DNA from: an uncultured Bacteroides sp. | GTDB taxonomy: Bacteria; Bacillota; Clostridia; Lachnospirales; Lachnospiraceae | NCBI GenBank assembly: GCA_945913015.1 | Contig: CAMECH010000002.1 | Coordinates: 62,001-126,000, forward strand | DNA length: 64,000 nucleotides | Reading direction: 5' to 3' | Shown here: positions 51,705 to 60,112 of the stretch, one piece after another | How positions within the stretch are numbered: the stretch's first letter is position 1 | How the letters are laid out: the number at the start of each line of letters is the position of its first letter | Position numbers and translations under genes: made by a program | Notes under the pieces: model-generated | What the model saw: the letters and a program-made list of their open reading frames with translations, nothing else | Databases searched by the model: none | What the model was told of the DNA's origin: nothing

Positions 51705-52787
51705 ATGAAAAAATATCTGCTTTGGTTCAGACTTCTTGTAAAAAGACAACTGCATTACAGGTTCATGCTTCTATTTCTTGCCGGGCTTCCCGTCTGCGTT
51801 TTTATTGTTGCGCACATTCCTGACGTGAAGGAAAACAGCAGCCCTAAAATCGGCATTTATATGTATGACAACGATTCTCTGAGCCATGAAGCGGCTGAAG
51901 CCTTAGTCTTTGGCAGCAATGACGTAGTAACTTATTATATTGCAGACTCTGAAGACTCTCTGAGGCAGTCAATTATTAAAGGAGATACCGACTGCGGATA
52001 TGTATTCAGAGAAAATCTAAGCGAAAAAATACGCAGCGGAAATTACAGAAATTCCATTCTGCTGCTTAAATCTCCATCCTCTGTAATGTCTTCACTGTCC
52101 AGTGAAATGGTTTTTTTCACAATTTTTCGTGAATTTGGTAAAGATACTGCCATAAATTATATTGCAGACAATGATGCTTTCGCAAGAGTAAAAGACAGTG
52201 CCGTTTCTTATGTAGATGAACGCTTTGACTACTATCTGAACGGTCCTGCAACTTTTCATGTAAATTTTAAGACACTTGACATATCTTCCGCAGCCACTGA
52301 ATACAGCATGCAGACTACTGACTATAATGCGCAAAGCGATTTATTTCCGCTGAGGGGAATACTTTCTGTCATTATATTTCTGGGAGGTCTTTTCGGCAGT
52401 GTACAATGGCTGACTGATAAAGAAAATGGTGTATTCATAACCCTGCCTACCCATTTTTCATCAACCAGCCGTATAATGTACCCGCTTGTACCAACAATAC
52501 TTTTTGCAATATCATCGATTGTGACATTAATTGCTGCCGGTATATTTACGGTGACATCAAAAGAAGTATTGGCAATGCTTATTTACATTATTCTTGTTAC
52601 AGCCTTCTCAGTTTTTATGTCACTCATCATAAGGCACAGCCATTTGTTGATAGCAGTTGTTCCTGCCATTATACTCTGTGCGCTTGTATGCTGCCCTATT
52701 TTCTTTGACTTAAGCTCTTATATGCCATTTATTGCTGTTATAAGAAAATTTCTTGTGCCATCCTACTATCTTAATATGTTGGCTTAA
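51705..52787 (+). CDS. ABC-2 type permease
   Basis: Same topology as preceding ORF; start preceded by AGGAG. Confidence 0.8.
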   Translation: MKKYLLWFRLLVKRQLHYRFMLLFLAGLPVCVFIVAHIPDVKENSSPKIGIYMYDNDSLSHEAAEALVFGSNDVVTYYIADSEDSLRQSIIKGDTDCGYVFRENLSEKIRSGNYRNSILLLKSPSSVMSSLSSEMVFFTIFREFGKDTAINYIADNDAFARVKDSAVSYVDERFDYYLNGPATFHVNFKTLDISSAATEYSMQTTDYNAQSDLFPLRGILSVIIFLGGLFGSVQWLTDKENGVFITLPTHFSSTSRIMYPLVPTILFAISSIVTLIAAGIFTVTSKEVLAMLIYIILVTAFSVFMSLIIRHSHLLIAVVPAIILCALVCCPIFFDLSSYMPFIAVIRKFLVPSYYLNMLA

Positions 52788-52831
52788 ATGTCAGCTTAAA
52801 TTCGCTGTATTATTGCAATGTTAAAACATTA

Positions 52832-52862
52832 CAGGTGCCGGCGAATTTCCCACCGGCACCTG
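52832..52862. terminator. Convergent terminator hairpin
   Basis: CAGGTGCCGG-N11-CCGGCACCTG perfect 10-bp stem between convergent genes. Confidence 0.6.
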
Positions 52863-52873
52863 CAATCAACATA

Positions 52874-53701
52874 TTATAACAGCTTTTCAAGCATTTCTTT
52901 TATTATATTAAAGCTTTCTCCCTCATATTTTTCTATTGTACCCGAATCAACACCGGCAACAAGGCTGGTATCAATAGGCAGCTTTGCGACATTGGCAATA
53001 CCAAAATTTGCTGCCAATTCTTCAATGTGACTTTTTCCAAATATCTCATGTCTCTTTTTGCAATCCGGGCACTCAAAATATGACATATTTTCCACTATTC
53101 CAAGTATCGGAACATTCATTGTTGCTGCCATGTTTACCGCTTTCTCAACAATCATTGACACAAGCTCCTGAGGCGTTGTTACAATAATTATTCCGTCAAC
53201 AGGCAGTGACTGGAATACCGTAAGCGCAACATCTCCTGTTCCCGGCGGCATATCAACCAGCATAACATCCACATCATTCCAAATAACATCCGTCCAGAAC
53301 TGCTGTACACAACTCGCAATAACAGGTCCTCTCCAGATTACGGGATCGGTATCATTGGCGAGCAAAAGGTTTGTTGACATAATTTGTATACCACTGTCTG
53401 AGCATACCGGCATCAGAACCTGTCCGTCACTTGAAGCTTTATTTTTTAATCCGAATGCTTTTGGAATTGAAGGTCCTGTTATATCAGCATCAAGAATAGC
53501 CGCATGTGCGCCTTTCCTCTGTGCAGCAAGCGCAAGCATTGAAGTCACCATTGATTTTCCGACTCCACCTTTGCCGCTTACAACTCCTATAACCTTTCTG
53601 ACTGTACTTCCTTCATGAAGCTGTTTGCGAAAGTCCTGCTCCTGCCTTGAATCACAGTTTTCTCCGCAGCTTCCGCAATTATGATTACATGATTCGCTCA
53701 T
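52874..53701 (-). CDS. Mrp/NBP35 family Fe-S cluster carrier ATPase
   Basis: MSESCNHNCGSCGENC...VIGVVSGKGGVGKSMVTSMLALA; true start at 53701. Confidence 0.93.
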   Translation of the reverse strand: MSESCNHNCGSCGENCDSRQEQDFRKQLHEGSTVRKVIGVVSGKGGVGKSMVTSMLALAAQRKGAHAAILDADITGPSIPKAFGLKNKASSDGQVLMPVCSDSGIQIMSTNLLLANDTDPVIWRGPVIASCVQQFWTDVIWNDVDVMLVDMPPGTGDVALTVFQSLPVDGIIIVTTPQELVSMIVEKAVNMAATMNVPILGIVENMSYFECPDCKKRHEIFGKSHIEELAANFGIANVAKLPIDTSLVAGVDSGTIEKYEGESFNIIKEMLEKLL

Positions 53702-53818
53702 ATTAACCTCCATTCCGCAGACGCTTATGCATCGGAGGAATCGCGAGCCAAATATCAGATTTGGCTCTGCGATAATGGCTTGTTTGTGGCGCCTGCGGCA
53801 CAAACAGCCGTGTGAAAA
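53702..53818 (-). repeat. 5'-leader repeat, full copy (upstream of mrp)
   Basis: See 34582-34693; ends in GCGGAATGGAGGTTAATATG. Confidence 0.85.
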
Positions 53819-53880
53819 ATCAGCGCATCTGCGTAATTTTTCACACTAACCTCCATTTTTCACGCAAAATCTTTATGAAG

Positions 53881-54080
53881 CATTATATCACGATTCGCAC
53901 TTCGTGCTTGACGATTTCTTCGAAATCTATCGTGATTGCCATTCGCCGCTCGCCATGAACAAGCTACGCTTGCTCCAGCTCGCTAACGCTCATTATATCA
54001 CGTCGACTGACGTCTCCGTGTAGTTTTGCCTTATGTCAATGTCCGCAAGCGCACATTGCCGCAAGGCTTATTATATCATA
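53881..54080. repeat. Cluster of nested palindromes bounded by ATTATATCA boxes
   Basis: ATCACGAT-[GCACTTCGTGC]-[GATTTCTTCGAAATC]-ATCGTGAT; CAAGCTACGCTTG; ACGTCGACTGACGT; GCCTT-CAATGT...ACATTG-AAGGC. Confidence 0.75.
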
Positions 54081-54230
54081 TTATAGACAGTTGTAAAACC
54101 CTATATCCACCACATTTGATTCAAACAGTCAATATAACATTTATTAAATCTTAATATAATTTTATTCTCTAATCTAATTTACACGCTTTAACAGGATATA
54201 CTGTTACACGGATATACTATTACACAAATC

Positions 54231-54274
54231 GAACGACCGTTATATCTGTACTTTCCAAAATACAACGGCCGTTC
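54231..54274 (-). other. Putative structured RNA hairpin
   Basis: Minus strand GAACGGCCGTTGTAT-N14-ATATAACGGTCGTTC forms a 15-bp stem with two G-U pairs. Confidence 0.4.
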
Positions 54275-54422
54275 TAAAACTGTTCGTTATTCAATTTTTC
54301 CCTTGTCCTCTCTTTCTTGTTACATTAATTATTATATATGTACCGATTATTTTAATAATATCAGAGTTTTGAAATAAGAACCCTATTCTTAATTTCTCAC
54401 AGCCCACTAAATATATCTTCCA

Positions 54423-54645
54423 TCAGTTCCTGTTACTTTCTTCTAACAATTTTGCATCCAGTGCCTTCAGCATATGCATTGTTTCAAAGTAGCTTCTTCA
54501 AAAACTTTCAGGTTGTATAAGTAGTACACTTTTTCTTCATCGTTTCTTTACACGAATCTGAAATCCCGGATATTACTTTTTGTGGTATTGTTCAATATGA
54601 CTGCCTCTTCAAGCTTATCATTGTTAGTCTCATTTCTTATCTTTC
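54423..54645 (-). pseudogene. Possible decayed short ORF
   Basis: Reads RNETNNDKLEEAVILNNTTKSNIRDFRFV*RNDEEKVYYLYNLKVFEEA(frameshift)YFETMHMLKALDAKLLEESNRN*. Confidence 0.3.
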
Positions 54646-55014
54646 ACATATTACTTTACCGATTATAATACATTAATCTAATATCAATTAACTATGATAT
54701 CTGCTCTTCGTTGCATTACCACTTCATATTGATTGTTATTTCGTATCTAACCCAACGGAATCGCCCTCTTTCTTTTTTGTTATGGTTGATTTATTTGATT
54801 TGGTTGTTTCTTGTTTATGTATGTATATTAACATTGTTTTTTACTTTTGTCAATACATTTTTACAATTTATCGAAAAATATTTTGTTTTATTTTCTATTG
54901 TTGCCATTCTTTTTATTAATTGTTTTATTTTAATAAAATATTCTGACAATTATTATAGTATGCTCACCCGTCTAATCCGGTTCACCTTATATTGACCTGC
55001 AATGTCACCTGTGC

Positions 55015-55263
55015 TCAGACCATGCAAGTAATAATTTCAATAATAATTGATATACCAACGCAAACCGACGGAATAATAAGCACGCAGCCCACAGCAATCA
55101 AAATATACGGAACCTTCGCTTTTTTATTATATTTCTTATTCTGCATATGTAATATAATTCCCGCTATAAGTAGTGCCAGTCCAACAAGTGCAACCCCAAA
55201 AACAACCAGCAAAAAAACTGCCGTAAAAATGATTGCTACCAGCAACACCCCCATAAATGCCAT
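55015..55263 (-). CDS. Small hydrophobic membrane protein
   Basis: 82 aa, two hydrophobic helices, RBS AGGAGG upstream. Confidence 0.6.
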   Translation of the reverse strand: MAFMGVLLVAIIFTAVFLLVVFGVALVGLALLIAGIILHMQNKKYNKKAKVPYILIAVGCVLIIPSVCVGISIIIEIITCMV

Positions 55264-55285
55264 TATTTTATCCTCCTATTTACAA

Positions 55286-56632
55286 TCATTTCATATATCC
55301 ATAAATTTTCCGGTTTTTCAGAATATAATAAACTGTCACTATCAAACTTATTCCTTCAACTGCTATTACTACTGTCCAAAGTCCATCCACACCTAATAAT
55401 ATCGGCAATAAATATATCATGATTAACTGCAAAATCAATGTACGTGTAACCGATAAAATTGCTGAAACCTTCCCGTTGCTTAATGCAGTGAAGAAAGCAG
55501 ATGCAAATATATTAAATCCAATAACCCAAAAAGCAACAGAGTAAATCCTCATTCCATGTATGGTTAATTCGTGCAGTTCCCGATTATATCCGACAAATAT
55601 ATCTGCCATAGATACTGTCAGGATTTCAGCCAGAACAAACATCGAAATATTTGTAATTGTAAGTATTATAACACTTTTTCTAAATATATTTTGAAGTTCT
55701 GACTTATTCCCTGCGCCATAGTGGAATCCGATAATCGGCGCAGTCCCCATGGAATATCCGATATATATCGCCACAAATATAAAGGATACATACATAATAA
55801 CACCATAAGCAGCCACACCATTTTCCCCAATATAATGCATCAATTGCAAATTATATAAGAATCCGACAATAGATGCCGATACATTTGACAAAAATTCGCT
55901 GACACCATTGCCACAAGTTTTAGCAATTACTTTAACTTCAAATTTTGTTCCTGTTAATTTTATGATACTTGATTTTGAAAGCATGAAATAGAAAAACGGA
56001 ACTGTACCACCGATTATCTGGCTGGTGACGGTTGCCCATGCTGCACCGGCTATTCCAAAGCCGCATATTCCTACTAAAATCCAGTCAAGCAGCATATTTA
56101 CACATCCTGCAAGCAGCGTTATGGCAAATCCTATTTTCGGTTTCTCCGCCGTAATCAAAAACGATTGAAACAGATTCTGCAGCATAAAAAAAACAACGCC
56201 TGCCATATTTATTCTTAAATACAGCACACAGTATGGCAGCATTGCTTCACTTGCACCAAGAAGTTTTGAAATACCGGGTGCCAGAAAAATGCTGACAGCA
56301 GCAAGAACCAGACCTATCCCAATCAGTGTATAAACTATAAGGGAAAAGTATTCCTTCGCTTTCTGTTTTTCACCAAGCCCCAAATACAACGATACTAATG
56401 CGTTACCACCGGCACCAAACATAAATCCGACTGACGCAATCATCATAATAAACGGCATAACCAGATTGAGTGATGCAAATGCTGTATTTCCTACATAATT
56501 TGAAACAAAGAAACCATCTACGATGCCATAAACAGATGTAAAGAGCATGGTACATATCGGAGCAAGAACAAATCTTAACAGCTTTTTATAAGTGAAATGG
56601 TCTGATAACTGAATACTATTGTGTCTTATCAT
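55286..56632 (-). CDS. MATE family efflux transporter
   Basis: TSVYGIVDGFFVSNYVGNTAFASLNLVMP; 12 TM. Confidence 0.92.
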   Translation of the reverse strand: MIRHNSIQLSDHFTYKKLLRFVLAPICTMLFTSVYGIVDGFFVSNYVGNTAFASLNLVMPFIMMIASVGFMFGAGGNALVSLYLGLGEKQKAKEYFSLIVYTLIGIGLVLAAVSIFLAPGISKLLGASEAMLPYCVLYLRINMAGVVFFMLQNLFQSFLITAEKPKIGFAITLLAGCVNMLLDWILVGICGFGIAGAAWATVTSQIIGGTVPFFYFMLSKSSIIKLTGTKFEVKVIAKTCGNGVSEFLSNVSASIVGFLYNLQLMHYIGENGVAAYGVIMYVSFIFVAIYIGYSMGTAPIIGFHYGAGNKSELQNIFRKSVIILTITNISMFVLAEILTVSMADIFVGYNRELHELTIHGMRIYSVAFWVIGFNIFASAFFTALSNGKVSAILSVTRTLILQLIMIYLLPILLGVDGLWTVVIAVEGISLIVTVYYILKNRKIYGYMK

Positions 56633-56945
56633 ATGCTCTTACTTCCTTTTCAAACTGCATTTTGAACTTTTCTATCAGTTCAAGATATTTATGTCTGTCT
56701 TCTTCAGTCCACGAAGCTAAAACACTTTCTTCCATATCGACTAACGGCTTCATCTTCTGCTCAATCAAAACTTGTCCTTTGTCCGTTATCACAATTTTCT
56801 TAGATAATTCATCAATTTCTTGTATTTTGAGCCATGCCGCTTTTGCCCCTATCGCTATTAACTCATCAGCTGAGCTAATCCCTACTTCAAGAAGTTGTTC
56901 TTCAACTATTTTTCCTATGTTAGGAAGTTTAGATAATTCTCCCAT
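56616..56945 (-). CDS. Chimeric TfoX C-terminal domain + MarR C-terminal segment
   Basis: MGELSKLPNIGKIVEEQLLEVGISSADELIAIGAKAAWLKIQEID (TfoX_C-like) then ELSKKIVITDKGQVLIEQKMKPLVDMEESVLASWTEEDRHKYLELIEKFKMQFEKEV (MarR C-terminus). Confidence 0.7.
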   Translation of the reverse strand: MGELSKLPNIGKIVEEQLLEVGISSADELIAIGAKAAWLKIQEIDELSKKIVITDKGQVLIEQKMKPLVDMEESVLASWTEEDRHKYLELIEKFKMQFEKEVRAYDKTQ

Positions 56946-57148
56946 ATAAAATACTCCTTTTTGATTGTCCGCAAATTCTAAGTTGTGCATTTTTACGAGC
57001 GGCGCGCAGGCAAGACGGAATACAGCCGTGATGAGCTTGCTCGCCAAAGGCTGTATTTCACGCAACAGCGCATAATGAGAAATGAAGCAAAGCGAAATGC
57101 GAATGGCACTGCTCGGTCAATTAGGAAACTAAAGTGCTACCTGAAACC

Positions 57149-57404
57149 TCTGCCATCTGCCTATTCTGGTATAAAAGGTGACTTTAGGCAGAGAAAATGT
57201 GGATATTCATGTCTTTTTCTTGCAGTATTTCTGCCCATACCAATACAGAACGCCATCTATGGCAGAAAAATATCGTCGTTTATTCCAAATTCTTCTGCCC
57301 AAATCAATGTAGAAAACCTTGCTTAGGTAGAAAGCATCGTCGTATTTGCCTTTTCTCTCCAGTTTTTTCTGTCCAAATCAATAAAGAACACAAGCTTAGG
57401 CAGA
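57149..57404. repeat. Four-unit degenerate tandem array, TCTGCC-N25/26-GGCAGA
   Basis: Units at 57156-57192, 57230-57266, 57294-57331, 57368-57404. Confidence 0.7.
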
Positions 57405-57807
57405 TAATGATTAATACCTTAAGAAGAACTCTCTTCCAATCTGTCAATCTCCGCAAATACCGATTGTATAATCACACAATTTAAGGGTTACATTAGCTGT
57501 TATTTTTTATTAATAAATTCCATGCTAACCCTTATAAACACTAACTTTTCTGTATGATAGCTTTCCCTTATATATTCCCTTGTGATATATTGTGTTATAT
57601 TGCATTACAAGGATTTGTGAATCCTCATAATATCAAAAATAAGGTCAAGAAAATTACATAATACATTATAACATAATATAAATGGGCTGTGTGAACTCAA
57701 TGAAATGCTTTCTACTAGAATATCTGACGCTTATTTGCTATAATAAGCAATGAAATGAAATTCTTATTTTCCTTTATATTGATAAGTAAAATAAATTTGG
57801 AGTGGAA

Positions 57808-58644
57808 ATGGTTTTTAAAAATGTGTTTTGTTCAAAATTATATAAAGAGACTTTTTCAAAATATCTGAGAATAAATGAGACTACTCATGAAGATGAAATT
57901 TTTGTTGATATGGCAGAGCCAATGGGGGATAAAATATCGTATTTGTATATGAAGAATGCACATAGCGTTTCTGACTGTAAAGCATTTGTAACTACAACAG
58001 ATGAAAGAGTTTTGATTGCGGTATATAATCTTTTTGGGGAATTCCATAAGTGTTATATAATAAATCATATTAGCTTATATAATATCGAGATAAAGAAGGT
58101 TTTTGGTGGGCAACAGATATCTTTTGAAGGACAATCACAGTATGGAAATGTGTCAATTAAAATGTATGTACCAAGCAAACAGTTTGGAACAGATTTGAAG
58201 GCACAGGATGAGCATTTAAGATTATTTGTAGAGAATTTAAATAAAATAAAAGAAAATCCTAAATCTTTCATTGATGAAAGATGCATTATTTCATCGATTG
58301 TTGAAAATGATGGATGGGTACACCGCTCAGATGATGAATTAATAATGAAATATTATAAGATGAAAAAAATCACAGAGCCAATTGATTGGAAAAAAGTTGC
58401 AAAGTCGCCTGTAAGGATTACGGATGTAGGTCTTGGTGGCGGAGAACGGTATGTTATACGCGGAAGTAATGGTATCGGAGAGTGTATTGATATGATTACC
58501 GGGTCATGCAACATAAGACTTATCTACGGAGATGAAGGTGTTGCAGGTACATTCTGGGGTGGTGGAGATGGAAGAGTAACTATTTGCTCTGAATATTTAG
58601 TACTTGTTTGTACTCTGGATGAATGTGATATTGAATTTTTGTAA
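57808..58644 (+). CDS. Hypothetical protein
   Basis: Long ORF with GGAG RBS; no recognised family. Confidence 0.7.
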   Translation: MVFKNVFCSKLYKETFSKYLRINETTHEDEIFVDMAEPMGDKISYLYMKNAHSVSDCKAFVTTTDERVLIAVYNLFGEFHKCYIINHISLYNIEIKKVFGGQQISFEGQSQYGNVSIKMYVPSKQFGTDLKAQDEHLRLFVENLNKIKENPKSFIDERCIISSIVENDGWVHRSDDELIMKYYKMKKITEPIDWKKVAKSPVRITDVGLGGGERYVIRGSNGIGECIDMITGSCNIRLIYGDEGVAGTFWGGGDGRVTICSEYLVLVCTLDECDIEFL

Positions 58645-58674
58645 TAGTGCTCGCTTTTCTCTTCAACCGAAGTA

Positions 58675-58788
58675 AGCGGGGTACAGATGCTGCTTTTCTT
58701 TATCCTGTACCCCGCTCACTTTCTCCTCCGCCGCCTGCCACACCTCCAGCGGGGTACAGAGACTGCAATTCGTGCATCTGTACCCCGC
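58675..58788. repeat. Two tandem GC-rich hairpins with identical stems
   Basis: AGCGGGGTACAG(58675-58686)/CTGTACCCCGCT(58705-58716) and AGCGGGGTACAG(58748-58759)/CTGTACCCCGC(58778-58788). Confidence 0.85.
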
Positions 58789-58792
58789 CCGC

Positions 58793-59344
58793 TCAATTCT
58801 CCTTCACCTCATTTAATACATCATTTACTATTCTTCTCAGTTTCAATGTACCAAAAAAATCCAACACCGGAATAAACTGCATTATCACTTGATTATTGGT
58901 AATTCCAATCCCTTTAATGTCACGCATATATTTTATATAACAATACCCATAAATTCCGCTTTGTATAATAAAAGAACAAGTTATTGCCACCGGTATCCAG
59001 ACAAATATAATAAATATTCCTCTGGAAGCTGCTACAAGAACAAACCACATTAAAAAGCTATATATGTAATTAACAATATAAAACGGTACAGTTTTTAACT
59101 TTAACAGCAACCATGCTTTCCTTAGTTCTTCTATATTGTTGTGTTTCAATAGTTTTCTTGCACTTACAGCGCAAATCCAGCCATACATCTGTATTGCTAA
59201 AACAATAATTACATATAACAAAATACATAACAATCCGCTTTTTGAATTGTATTTATTAGCAATAATAACAGCCATAAAAGGTGCCACCATACTCACCATT
59301 AAATGCAAATACATCAGTAATACCAACATTCTTGCTTTTTTCAT
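58793..59344 (-). CDS. Hypothetical membrane protein
   Basis: Multiple TM helices, 183 aa. Confidence 0.65.
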   Translation of the reverse strand: MKKARMLVLLMYLHLMVSMVAPFMAVIIANKYNSKSGLLCILLYVIIVLAIQMYGWICAVSARKLLKHNNIEELRKAWLLLKLKTVPFYIVNYIYSFLMWFVLVAASRGIFIIFVWIPVAITCSFIIQSGIYGYCYIKYMRDIKGIGITNNQVIMQFIPVLDFFGTLKLRRIVNDVLNEVKEN

Positions 59345-59451
59345 ATATTTATTACCACCATTTTTAGAATATTGTTTCGTCGTTATTTAAATGGTAAAAT
59401 ATGATAGAAAAAAAGTCAACCTGCGATAAATCGCTCAGAATGGAGGTTAAT

Positions 59452-59982
59452 ATGTCTATTGATAATGATGTTTTATCACTGATTCAAACAAGAAGAAGCA
59501 TCCGGAGCTTTAAGCCTGATATGATACCTAAAGATATTATAGACAAGATTATAACTGCGGGTACATATGCAGCAACAGGCAAAAATATGCAGTCACCTAT
59601 TATTATTGCGGTGACAAATAAAGACGTAAGAGACCGTCTTTCCAAGCTTAATGCTGAAATCATGGGAAAGAACAGTGATCCGTTCTATGGTGCACCGGTT
59701 GTTTTGATTGTCCTTGCTGACAAATCATGTGTCAACCATGTTTATGACGGCAGCCTTGTCATGGGAAATCTCATGCTTGCTGCTCATTCACTTGGCATCG
59801 GCAGTTGCTGGATTCACAGAGCAAAGGAAGAATTTGAACGTCCAGAGGGGCTGGAAATTCTCAAATCACTTGGTATCGAAGGTGAATATGAGGGAATCGG
59901 TCATTGCGTTCTCGGCTATGTGGACGGCGATTACCCGCAGACTCCTGCGCGCAAATCTGACTGGGTCTACTACATCGAATAA
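59452..59982 (+). CDS. Nitroreductase family protein
   Basis: LIQTRRSIRSFKPDMIPKDIIDKIITAGTYAATGKNMQSP; HSLGIGSCWIH. Confidence 0.92.
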   Translation: MSIDNDVLSLIQTRRSIRSFKPDMIPKDIIDKIITAGTYAATGKNMQSPIIIAVTNKDVRDRLSKLNAEIMGKNSDPFYGAPVVLIVLADKSCVNHVYDGSLVMGNLMLAAHSLGIGSCWIHRAKEEFERPEGLEILKSLGIEGEYEGIGHCVLGYVDGDYPQTPARKSDWVYYIE

Positions 59983-60061
59983 ACGTGTGAGAAATAAGCA
60001 AAATGTGTAAAATAAGCCAAAAATAAAAATAGGCTGAGTACATACGCTGAGCAACAAAAAT

Positions 60062-60101
60062 GACCCGGCGCACTAAGCATCTCAACTTAGTGCACCGGGT
60101 C
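60062..60101. terminator. Bidirectional terminator
   Basis: GACCCGGCGCACTAAG...CTTAGTGCACCGGGTC. Confidence 0.75.
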
Positions 60102-60112
60102 CCCTTTAATTT

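Noticed and set aside
57149-57404. CRISPR array
   Set aside because: Units diverge strongly, spacing is irregular (64/74), intervening sequence is also related; no cas genes.
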